A DNA stretch of 18,835 nt, from positions 1-18,835 of the forward strand of contig JAZLDV010000029.1 of NCBI GenBank assembly GCA_045614925.1, in the 5' to 3' direction. The notes under the pieces are model-generated. The model had not been told where the DNA came from. It was given only the letters and a program-made list of their open reading frames with translations, and did not search any database. Positions 5,029 through 12,982 of this stretch are shown in pieces (within the stretch, counting starts at the first letter, position 1; every line of letters starts with the position of its first letter). Source of the stretch: JAZLDV01 sp045614925. GTDB taxonomy: Bacteria > Bacillota_I > Bacilli_A > Erysipelotrichales > Coprobacillaceae. A program made the position numbers and the translations under genes.

Positions 5029-7002
5029 ATGGATAAATTTGAATTAGTAAGTGAATATAAACCAATGGGAGATCAGCCTACTGCAATTAAGCAATTAGTA
5101 GATGGAATCAACAATGGTGTAAGAGAACAGGTATTATTAGGAGGAACTGGGACTGGTAAAACATTTACTGTATCAAATGTAATTGAACAGGTGAATAAGC
5201 CAACTCTTGTTTTAGCACATAATAAAACATTAGCAGGACAGTTGTATTCAGAACTAAAAGAATTTTTTCCTAATAATAGAGTAGAATATTTCGTATCAAA
5301 CTTCGATTTCTATCAGCCAGAAGCTTATATTCCTAAAAGTGATACATATATTGATAAAACTGCACAGACAAATTATGAAATAGAAATGTTAAGGTCTTCT
5401 GCAATGAATTCATTGTTAGAAAGAAGAGATACTATTGTTGTGGCATCTGTTGCTTCTATTTATGGTTTAGGAAATCCTGAACAATATAAAGAAATGATTT
5501 TTTCTTTAAGAACTGAACAGATGATTGATAGAAAAGAATTATTAACTTATTTAGTTGATCGTCAATATCATAGAAATGATATTGAACAATCAAAAGGGAC
5601 TTTTAGAGTACGTGGAGACGTAGTAGAAATTGTTCCTGGGCATACTGAAAGCTGGTTTATTCGTATTGAGTTATTTGGAGATGAAGTAGAGCGTATTAGT
5701 GAAGTTGATCCTTTAACTGGGAAAACTCTAGCAAGTTATTCTCATTATACAATATATCCTGCCTATGGTTATGTAACAAAAAAAGAACAGATGTTACGTG
5801 CTTGTGATACGATTGAAGTCGAATTAAAAGATCGATTAAAATTTTATGAAGATGAATTAAAACCATTAGAATATGAAAGATTAGATCAAAGAACAAGACA
5901 TGATATTGAAATGTTAAGAGAAGTTGGAATGTGTCCAGGTATTGAAAACTATTCTAGACATATTGATGGAAGAAATGAAGGTCAAAGACCTTATACGTTA
6001 ATAGATTATTTTCCAGATGATTTCTTAATGATTATTGATGAAAGCCATGTTATGTTACCTCAGGTAAGAGGAATGTATAATGGGGATAGAAGTCGTAAAG
6101 AAACATTGGTTGAATATGGATTCAGATTACCAAGTGCATTAGATAATAGACCATTAAGATTTGAAGAATTTGAAAAAATTATTAATCAGGTTATTTATGT
6201 ATCGGCAACTCCTGGTGATTATGAATTAGAAAAAACTAAAGGAATCTATGCTGAACAGATTATTAGACCAACAGGATTATTAGATCCTCTTATTGAAGTC
6301 AGACCAATTAAAAATCAGATAGATGATATTATTGATGAAATACATAAGAGAATAGAAAGTAAAGAAAGAGTATTAATTACGACTTTAACAAAAAGAATGG
6401 CAGAAGATTTAAGTGCTTATTTAAAAGAAGTAGGATTAAAAGTTGCTTATCTTCATTCAGATACAAAAACATTAGAAAGAACTGAAATATTAAGAGATTT
6501 ACGTGTAGGTAAATATGATGTCCTAATTGGAATTAACTTATTAAGAGAAGGATTAGACTTACCTGAAGTTTCATTAGTCTGCATATTAGATGCTGATAAA
6601 GAAGGGTTCTTAAGAAGTGAACGTTCTTTAATTCAGACAATTGGGCGTGCAGCGAGAAATTCTAATGGTAAAGTTATTATGTATGCTGATCATATCACTG
6701 ATTCTATGAAAAAAGCGATTGATGAAACATCAAGACGTAGAGATATACAAATGGCTTACAATGAAAAAAATGGAATTGTGCCTAAAACTGTTAAAAAAGA
6801 AATTAGAGATGTTATTCATGGTAAAGAAGTTTATGATGAATTGACTTCATTTGTAACAAAGAATAAGAAAATGGATAAGAAAGCTAAAAAAGTGCTTATT
6901 GAAGATTTAGAAAAAGAAATGAAACAGGCAGCAAAAGTCTTAGACTTTGAAAGAGCAATGGAACTTAGAGATATGATTATGGAATTGAAAGGAGAAAAAT
7001 AG
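5029..7002 (+). CDS. uvrB: Excinuclease ABC subunit B (UvrB)
   Basis: UvrB is the damage-verifying helicase-like subunit of nucleotide excision repair: UvrA loads it onto damaged DNA and it recruits UvrC for incision. The 657-aa length is normal. Walker A is GTGTGKT (residues 39-45), the DESH Walker B box is at 337-340, and helicase motif VI is QTIGRAAR (536-543). A UVR domain for UvrC contact occupies about 622-657. The beta-hairpin that clamps DNA reads FVSNFDFYQPEAY (88-100), where the usual sequence is FVSYYDYYQPEAY; the first Tyr is Asn and two others are Phe. The ribosome binding site GGAGGG (5017-5022) sits 6 nt before the ATG. The stop codon is separated from the next start by a single base. 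Confidence 0.98.
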   Translation: MDKFELVSEYKPMGDQPTAIKQLVDGINNGVREQVLLGGTGTGKTFTVSNVIEQVNKPTLVLAHNKTLAGQLYSELKEFFPNNRVEYFVSNFDFYQPEAYIPKSDTYIDKTAQTNYEIEMLRSSAMNSLLERRDTIVVASVASIYGLGNPEQYKEMIFSLRTEQMIDRKELLTYLVDRQYHRNDIEQSKGTFRVRGDVVEIVPGHTESWFIRIELFGDEVERISEVDPLTGKTLASYSHYTIYPAYGYVTKKEQMLRACDTIEVELKDRLKFYEDELKPLEYERLDQRTRHDIEMLREVGMCPGIENYSRHIDGRNEGQRPYTLIDYFPDDFLMIIDESHVMLPQVRGMYNGDRSRKETLVEYGFRLPSALDNRPLRFEEFEKIINQVIYVSATPGDYELEKTKGIYAEQIIRPTGLLDPLIEVRPIKNQIDDIIDEIHKRIESKERVLITTLTKRMAEDLSAYLKEVGLKVAYLHSDTKTLERTEILRDLRVGKYDVLIGINLLREGLDLPEVSLVCILDADKEGFLRSERSLIQTIGRAARNSNGKVIMYADHITDSMKKAIDETSRRRDIQMAYNEKNGIVPKTVKKEIRDVIHGKEVYDELTSFVTKNKKMDKKAKKVLIEDLEKEMKQAAKVLDFERAMELRDMIMELKGEK

Positions 7003-7003
7003 T

Positions 7004-8347
7004 ATGAATATTTCTCCAGAATTAAAAGAAATCTTAGATGCTATTGTAAGAAATGGAGGACATCCTTATCTAGTAGGAGGATGTGTAAGAGATTATGTAT
7101 TAGGGCTTCCATGTTATGATTATGATATAGAAGTATTTGAAATGACTTCAGAAACATTAGTGGAAGTATTGAGTCAATTTGGCTGTGTAAGTCAGGTAGG
7201 TAAATCTTTTGCAGTCTATAAAATTGCACATATGAATGAATATGATTTTGCACTTCCTAGAACGGAAATGAAAACTGGTCATACACATAAAGATTTTATT
7301 GTACAGACTGATCCTTATCTTCCTATTGAAAAAGCTATTCAAAGAAGAGATCTGACAATGAATGCTTTAATGTATGATTATAAGAATAATAAACTTATAG
7401 ATTTATGTCATGGTGTATCTGATATAAAAAATAATATAATCAGATGTGTGAATAAAGAGACATTTATAGAAGATCCATTAAGAGTTTTAAGAATAGCACA
7501 GTTTATATCAAGATTTGATATGCACACTGATGAAGAAACATTGAATTTATGTAAGCATATGGTAAAAACTGGAATGCTTGATTATCTTTCTAAAGAGCGT
7601 ATCTATGAAGAGTATTGTAAGATTCTTATGTCAGGTAAGCCATCTTTGGGATTTGAATTTTTAAAAGAAATCAATGCACTTCCTTCTTATATAGAAAATC
7701 TGATTTATACAATGCAAAGAAAAGATTATCATAGTGAAGGAAACGTATTTAATCATACAATGCTTGTATTAGATGTTGGTGCTTTAATCAAGCACAAAAC
7801 ATCTAATCCTCTAGGATTTATGTGGGCGTGCCTGCTTCATGATATTGGTAAAGCGAAAGTTACAACACCTGATTTAAAATCACCATATCATGCATTAGAG
7901 GGTGCTAAGATGTTTAATGATATTCAGATAATTAAAAGTAATGATTTAAGAAAATATATTAGAGTATTGATTGAATATCATATGACTTTAATGAATATTG
8001 CTAGGCATAAAAAAGGAAGCTATGCTTATTATAAGGTATTAAAAGCAATAGATGGAATTGTTCCAGTTATGGATTTATATTATATTAGCTGTGCTGATAA
8101 ATTAGGAAGAGGCTCTATATTTATTGATGAATATAATGAGAGTCTTGATTATCTTGATACATTGATTGAACAATGTGGACAAACTGCATTAACAGCTATT
8201 ATTGGTGGTAAAGATCTGATTGAAGAAGGTTTTATCAATCAGAATCAATATAAAGATATATTAAATGAGGCTTATGATTTACAATTATTAGGCCATAATA
8301 AAGAAGAAATATATAGGAGATTAAAGAAGAAATATGATAAAAGATAA
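7004..8347 (+). CDS. cca: CCA tRNA nucleotidyltransferase with HD domain
   Basis: This is a class II nucleotidyltransferase that adds or repairs the 3'-terminal CCA of tRNAs. The 447-aa protein has the poly(A)-polymerase head fold: YLVGGCVRD (residues 22-30), the metal-binding DYD (Asp39 and Asp41), RRDLTMNAL (114-122) and the EDPLR motif (156-160). A C-terminal HD phosphohydrolase-type domain follows, with His251, the pair His279-Asp280 in LLHDIGK and an ADKLGRG motif (364-370), as in HD-containing bacterial CCA enzymes. A poly(A) polymerase or a CC- or A-adding specialist cannot be fully excluded by motifs alone, but a CCA enzyme is the simplest reading. The start is coupled to uvrB (1-nt gap, ribosome binding site AAAGGAG at 6988-6994 inside uvrB), and the 3' end overlaps uvrA by 14 nt. 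Its insertion between uvrB and uvrA is unusual. Confidence 0.92.
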   Translation: MNISPELKEILDAIVRNGGHPYLVGGCVRDYVLGLPCYDYDIEVFEMTSETLVEVLSQFGCVSQVGKSFAVYKIAHMNEYDFALPRTEMKTGHTHKDFIVQTDPYLPIEKAIQRRDLTMNALMYDYKNNKLIDLCHGVSDIKNNIIRCVNKETFIEDPLRVLRIAQFISRFDMHTDEETLNLCKHMVKTGMLDYLSKERIYEEYCKILMSGKPSLGFEFLKEINALPSYIENLIYTMQRKDYHSEGNVFNHTMLVLDVGALIKHKTSNPLGFMWACLLHDIGKAKVTTPDLKSPYHALEGAKMFNDIQIIKSNDLRKYIRVLIEYHMTLMNIARHKKGSYAYYKVLKAIDGIVPVMDLYYISCADKLGRGSIFIDEYNESLDYLDTLIEQCGQTALTAIIGGKDLIEEGFINQNQYKDILNEAYDLQLLGHNKEEIYRRLKKKYDKR

Positions 8348-11159
8348 AATAGTTATTCAAGGAGCAAGAGTCAACAATCTTAAAAATGTAGATATAGAGA
8401 TTCCTAGAGATCAGCTGGTTATTATGACTGGTTTATCAGGGAGTGGGAAAACGTCTTTAGCATTTGATACTATTTATGCAGAAGGTCAAAGACGTTATGT
8501 TGAATCTTTAAGCTCTTATGCAAGAATGTTTTTAGGTGGAGTAGAAAAACCAGATGTAGATAGTATTGAGGGATTATCTCCTTCTATAGCGATAGATCAA
8601 AAAACAACATCTAACAATCCACGTTCAACTGTAGGAACAGTAACAGAAATTTATGATTATTTAAGATTATTGTATGCAAGAATTGGACATGCTTATTGTC
8701 CTGAACATGGAGTTATGATTGAGTCTCAGACAATTAAGCAAATGGTGGATTTTGTTGATCAGTATGAAGAAAGAACGAAATTACAGGTTTTAGCTAGAGT
8801 TGCTAAAAATCAAAAAGGGACACATAAAGACCTTTTTGAACAGTTATTGAAAGATGGTTTTATCAGAGTTAAAGTTGATGGAACAATGATGATGTTAGAG
8901 GATGAAATTGTTTTAGATAAGAATAAGAAACATAATATTGATGTCGTTGTAGATCGTATTATTAAAAAGGAAGGATATCGTTCTCGTTTAGCAGATTCTT
9001 TAGAAACAGGATTGAAGTTAACAGGTGGAGAAGTTATTGTAGAAAATCTTGATACAAAGAGTGAACAGTTATTTTCACAACATTTAGCTTGTCCTTATTG
9101 TGGTTTTAGTGTTCCTAAATTAGAACCAAGAATTTTTTCTTTCAACAATCCTTTAGGTGCTTGTCCAGATTGTAAAGGAATTGGTGTAAAGAATGAAGTG
9201 GATAATGATTTATTAATTCCTGATTGGGATTTAAGTATTAATCAGGGAGGTATTCGTTATTTTAAAACAGCAGTGGGTACTGATCGTATTGAATGGCAAA
9301 GATTTTTAGTTTTATGTAATGAATACAATATTGATTTAGATAAACCATTAAAAGATTTTAATAAAAAAGAATTAGATATTATTTTATATGGGTCTGATAA
9401 ACCTATATCATATACTATTGAATCAAGTTCAGGGAATATTAGTAAAACAACAAAACCAATTGAAGGTATTCGTACATTAATTGAAAGAAGATATGAAGAA
9501 ACTACTTCAAAATGGTCTAAGGAATGGTATGCTTCTTTTATGGCAGAACATACATGTCCTACTTGTGAAGGAAGAAGATTAAATGATCAGATTTTATCTG
9601 TAAGAGTAGGTGGATTGAATATTACTGAATTTACAGATTTATCTATTGAAAAAGCATTAGTTTTCTTAGATGAATTACAATTAAGTGAAATGGAACAAAA
9701 AATTGCTTCATTAATCTTAAAAGAAATTAGAGACAGATTAACATTTTTAAATAATGTTGGTTTAGGATATTTGACTATGTCTAGACGTGCAGGAGGATTA
9801 TCGGGTGGAGAAGCACAACGTATTCGTCTTGCAACTCAGATTGGTTCAAGATTAACAGGGGTTTTATATGTTTTAGATGAACCATCTATTGGTTTACATC
9901 AAAGAGATAATGAAAAACTAATTCAGACATTATGTAGTATGAGAGATTTAGGAAATAGTGTCTTAGTTGTTGAACATGATGAAGATACAATGAGAGCATC
10001 AGATTATATTATTGATATAGGACCAGGTGCTGGTGTTCATGGTGGAACTGTTGTAGCAGCAGGAACACCTGAAGAAATTATGAAAAACGAAAATTCCATT
10101 ACGGGACAATATTTGTCAGGAAAGTTATCTATTCCTGTGCCTGAAAAAAGAAGAAAAGGTAATGGACTATTCTTAGAAGTTAAAGGTGCAAGTGAAAATA
10201 ACTTAAAGAATATTAATGTGAAGTTTCCTTTAGGTAAATTTATTTGTGTAACTGGGGTTTCTGGAAGTGGGAAATCTACTTTAGTTAATGAAATCTTATG
10301 TAAGGCATTAAAACAGGTTGTTTATGGTTCTAAAGAAAAACCAGGGAAACATAAAGAAGTGAATGGAATTGAAAATATTGATAAGGTGATAGAAGTATCA
10401 CAAGATCCTATTGGTAGAACACCACGTTCTAACCCTGTAACATATACAGGTGTATTTGATGATATTCGTGATTTATTTACAAAAACAAATGAAGCGAAAA
10501 TCAGAGGGTATGATAAAGGGCGTTTTTCTTTCAATGTAAAAGGAGGACGTTGTGAGGCATGTCAAGGTGATGGTGTAAAACGTATTAGTATGCACTTTTT
10601 ACCAGATGTGTTTGTTCCTTGTGAAGAATGTGAAGGAAAACGTTATAATGAAGAAACATTAGAAGTGAAATATAAAGATAAAAATATTTATGATGTTTTA
10701 GAGATGACAATTGAAGATTCAATTGAATTCTTTGAAAATCTTCCACGTATCCATAATAAATTAAAAACAATTAATGATGTAGGATTAGGTTATATTAAGC
10801 TAGGTCAAAGTGCGACGACTTTATCTGGTGGAGAAGCACAGCGTGTTAAATTAGCCAGTGAATTACAGAAAAAAGCAACAGGAAAAACTGTCTATATTTT
10901 AGATGAACCTACGACTGGTTTACATTCACATGATGTGGCAAGACTTATTGAAGTATTGAATCGTATTGTTGATCAGGGAGATACTATTATCGTTATTGAA
11001 CATAATTTAGATGTGATTAAAGTTGCAGATCATATTATTGATTTAGGATTGGAAGGTGGAGATAATGGTGGTACAATAGTTGTATCAGGTACACCTGAAA
11101 AAGTAGCGAAATGTGAGGAAAGTCATACTGGACGTTTTCTTAAAAAGGTACTTGGATAG
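8334..11159 (+). CDS. uvrA: Excinuclease ABC subunit A (UvrA)
   Basis: UvrA is the damage-recognition ATPase of nucleotide excision repair; it dimerises and delivers UvrB to lesions. The 941-aa length matches the family. There are two ABC ATPase modules: Walker A GLSGSGKT (residues 33-40), signature LSGGEAQR (489-496) and Walker B LYVLDEP (511-517); then Walker A GVSGSGKST (641-649), signature LSGGEAQR (830-837) and Walker B VYILDEP (853-859). Zinc cysteines are at 253, 256, 277 and 280, and at 740, 743, 763 and 766. The UvrB-interaction region lies between Walker A of the first module and the first zinc site. The start overlaps the end of cca by 14 nt in another frame; the nearest purine-rich site is AGGAGA (8315-8320), rather far, so translation is probably coupled to cca. 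Confidence 0.98.
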   Translation: MIKDKIVIQGARVNNLKNVDIEIPRDQLVIMTGLSGSGKTSLAFDTIYAEGQRRYVESLSSYARMFLGGVEKPDVDSIEGLSPSIAIDQKTTSNNPRSTVGTVTEIYDYLRLLYARIGHAYCPEHGVMIESQTIKQMVDFVDQYEERTKLQVLARVAKNQKGTHKDLFEQLLKDGFIRVKVDGTMMMLEDEIVLDKNKKHNIDVVVDRIIKKEGYRSRLADSLETGLKLTGGEVIVENLDTKSEQLFSQHLACPYCGFSVPKLEPRIFSFNNPLGACPDCKGIGVKNEVDNDLLIPDWDLSINQGGIRYFKTAVGTDRIEWQRFLVLCNEYNIDLDKPLKDFNKKELDIILYGSDKPISYTIESSSGNISKTTKPIEGIRTLIERRYEETTSKWSKEWYASFMAEHTCPTCEGRRLNDQILSVRVGGLNITEFTDLSIEKALVFLDELQLSEMEQKIASLILKEIRDRLTFLNNVGLGYLTMSRRAGGLSGGEAQRIRLATQIGSRLTGVLYVLDEPSIGLHQRDNEKLIQTLCSMRDLGNSVLVVEHDEDTMRASDYIIDIGPGAGVHGGTVVAAGTPEEIMKNENSITGQYLSGKLSIPVPEKRRKGNGLFLEVKGASENNLKNINVKFPLGKFICVTGVSGSGKSTLVNEILCKALKQVVYGSKEKPGKHKEVNGIENIDKVIEVSQDPIGRTPRSNPVTYTGVFDDIRDLFTKTNEAKIRGYDKGRFSFNVKGGRCEACQGDGVKRISMHFLPDVFVPCEECEGKRYNEETLEVKYKDKNIYDVLEMTIEDSIEFFENLPRIHNKLKTINDVGLGYIKLGQSATTLSGGEAQRVKLASELQKKATGKTVYILDEPTTGLHSHDVARLIEVLNRIVDQGDTIIVIEHNLDVIKVADHIIDLGLEGGDNGGTIVVSGTPEKVAKCEESHTGRFLKKVLG

Positions 11160-11168
11160 GAGGATTTT

Positions 11169-12098
11169 ATGGGAAAGTCAGTAAAAGTAAAAGAATTGTT
11201 AAATGAATCTTATAAAAGAATTACAGCAGATGATGAATCTATGGAAAGAGAAATCTTTGTTGCTGAAATCAGCAGACCTGGATTTGAACTTGCAGGATTC
11301 TTTAAACATAGTGATTTTAGAAGAATTATTATTTTTGGTGAAAAAGAGATTGCATTTGTCAAAGAAATGAGTGAAGAGTCTCAATTATCATGTTTTGCAA
11401 AACTAGTCAATGATGAAACGCCTTGTATCATTATTGCTAAAGGATATGAATGTCCTGCAATATTAAAAGATATTGCTGAAAAAAGAAATTTCCCTATATT
11501 TGAAACAGCACAAAGTACAGGACGTGTCGCTATTGATTTATCAGGTAAATTAGATGAAGCTTTAGCAGCTGATACTTTAATGCATGGTGTATTTTTAAAT
11601 ATATATGGGAAAGGTGTTATTATTAGAGGAGAAAGTGGTATTGGGAAATCAGAGATTGCCTTAGAGTTAATTAAAAAAGGACATTCTTTGATTGCTGATG
11701 ATGCTGTTGAGATTTATCATGTAGGGAATAACCTTATTGGTAAAGCTCCTGTAATTTTAAAGAATCTTTTAGAGATTAGAGGGATTGGTGTTATTGATGT
11801 TTCTAAGATGTTTGGTGTAGCATCAGTACTTTCTAAATTTAATTTGGATCTGATTATTCAATTGGATCGATGGTTACCTTCTAAGGAATATACAAGAATT
11901 GCAGATGAAGATGATCCTACAGAAGAAATCTTATCTATTCATGTTCCAAAGATTGTTGTTCCAGTTACTGGTGGTAGAAGTATGGCTGAAATTATTGAAA
12001 CAGCTGTTATGAATATGCAGTTAAAGGAATCAGGATATGATTCTAATAAAGAGTTTGTGAATAGAATTTTAGAAAATATTAAGGAGAAGATAGTATAA
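11169..12098 (+). CDS. hprK: HPr kinase/phosphorylase
   Basis: This bifunctional cytoplasmic enzyme phosphorylates and dephosphorylates Ser46 of HPr and so sets carbon-catabolite repression and PTS activity in low-GC Gram-positives. At 309 aa it has the usual N-terminal domain (about 1-130) and the C-terminal kinase domain: His139 in MHGVFLNIYG, the P-loop GESGIGKS (154-161), the DD pair 177-178 and the family motif LEIRGIGVID (201-210), with a C-terminal VPVTGGRSM region (265-272) for HPr contact. The ribosome binding site AGGAGG (11158-11163) overlaps the uvrA stop codon and sits 5 nt before the ATG, and the stop overlaps the lgt start by one base. It is thus expressed from the uvr transcript unless an internal promoter exists; I saw none. 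Confidence 0.97.
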   Translation: MGKSVKVKELLNESYKRITADDESMEREIFVAEISRPGFELAGFFKHSDFRRIIIFGEKEIAFVKEMSEESQLSCFAKLVNDETPCIIIAKGYECPAILKDIAEKRNFPIFETAQSTGRVAIDLSGKLDEALAADTLMHGVFLNIYGKGVIIRGESGIGKSEIALELIKKGHSLIADDAVEIYHVGNNLIGKAPVILKNLLEIRGIGVIDVSKMFGVASVLSKFNLDLIIQLDRWLPSKEYTRIADEDDPTEEILSIHVPKIVVPVTGGRSMAEIIETAVMNMQLKESGYDSNKEFVNRILENIKEKIV

Positions 12099-12892
12099 TG
12101 AAGTTTTTTCCAAGTTTTAATACATTTGTATCTATTGGATCCATTCAAATCAGATGGTATGCGATTTGTATATTAACAGGGGCATTGATTGCATTATTTA
12201 TAGGAAAGAAAAGATTTAAAGCTAGAGGATATAATCCTGATATCTTATCCGATTTTCTTATGAATATGCTTGTGATAGGGATTATAGGTGCAAGAATATG
12301 GTATGTTGTATTTATGTTTGATGAATTATATATTCAAGATCCTATGCAGATTTTTGCTGTGTGGAATGGTGGACTTGCAATTCAGGGAGGAATATTAGCG
12401 GCACTTCCTTATGCCTATTATTTCTTTAAGAAACATAATATTCGTTTTTTATCAGCAACTGATGCATTAATGCCATTAGTACTGATAGCTCAGGCTTGTG
12501 GAAGATGGGGGAATTTCTTTAATCATGAAGCGTATGGATCTGAAGTGACTTTAGAATTTTTACAGTCTTTACATTTGCCACAATTTATTATTGATCATAT
12601 GTACATAGGTGGAGTTTATCATCATCCTACATTTTTATATGAATCAATTGGAAACCTAATATGCTGTGCATTGATTATTTTTGTGGTTTCTAAAATTATA
12701 AAAAAAGAAGGTGCTCAGTTCTTTAGTTATTTTGTTTTCTATGGAATTGTAAGATTCTTTGTAGAAGGTTTAAGAACTGATAGTCTAATGTTAGGGTCAT
12801 TACGTATGGCTCAGGTGACTTCTATTGCATTTATTATTGCAGGGGTCATTGGTATTGTATATATATGTTTAAAAGGAAGAGAAGTTGAATAA
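12098..12892 (+). CDS. lgt: Prolipoprotein diacylglyceryl transferase (Lgt)
   Basis: This integral membrane enzyme transfers diacylglyceryl from phosphatidylglycerol to the lipobox cysteine of prelipoproteins, the first step of lipoprotein maturation. The 264-aa protein has about seven hydrophobic segments. The Lgt signature GRWGNFFNHEAYG is at residues 135-147 with Arg136. The motifs HPTFLYES (176-183) and VRFFVEGLRTDSL (218-230, with Arg219 and Arg226) are intact. In the conserved WNGGLAIQGG loop (89-98) the position that is His in E. coli Lgt is Gln96; this site varies among Firmicutes, so no loss of function is implied. The hprK-lgt pair is a common arrangement in Firmicutes. The start shares its A with the hprK stop codon (TAATG); the ribosome binding site AAGGAG is at 12081-12086. 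A terminator overlaps the stop. Confidence 0.97.
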   Translation: MKFFPSFNTFVSIGSIQIRWYAICILTGALIALFIGKKRFKARGYNPDILSDFLMNMLVIGIIGARIWYVVFMFDELYIQDPMQIFAVWNGGLAIQGGILAALPYAYYFFKKHNIRFLSATDALMPLVLIAQACGRWGNFFNHEAYGSEVTLEFLQSLHLPQFIIDHMYIGGVYHHPTFLYESIGNLICCALIIFVVSKIIKKEGAQFFSYFVFYGIVRFFVEGLRTDSLMLGSLRMAQVTSIAFIIAGVIGIVYICLKGREVE

Positions 12893-12904
12893 ACTTCTTT
12901 TTTT
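12880..12904 (+). terminator. Terminator of the uvr-hprK-lgt operon, overlapping the lgt stop codon
   Basis: A 7-bp stem (12880-12886 with 12892-12898) closes loop GAATA, which contains the first two bases of the TAA stop codon (12890-12892). The 3' arm runs into a continuous T-run to 12904. The last codons of lgt form the 5' arm. Confidence 0.85.
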
Positions 12905-12924
12905 GTTTGCTAATGTGTACATAA

Positions 12925-12952
12925 TTTGCATTTCATTTTTATCTGATATAAA
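12925..12952 (+). promoter_or_regulatory. Promoter of the large secreted glycosidase-like gene
   Basis: TTTGCA (12925-12930) and TATAAA (12947-12952) are 16 nt apart, and a TGA just before the -10 makes it an extended -10 promoter. The expected start near 12959 leaves a short leader before the ribosome binding site AAAGGAGAG (12969-12977) and the ATG at 12983. I saw no catabolite-response element in the 90 bases between lgt and this gene. Confidence 0.65.
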
Positions 12953-12982
12953 GTTAAATTATGGAAAGAAAGGAGAGAGACG

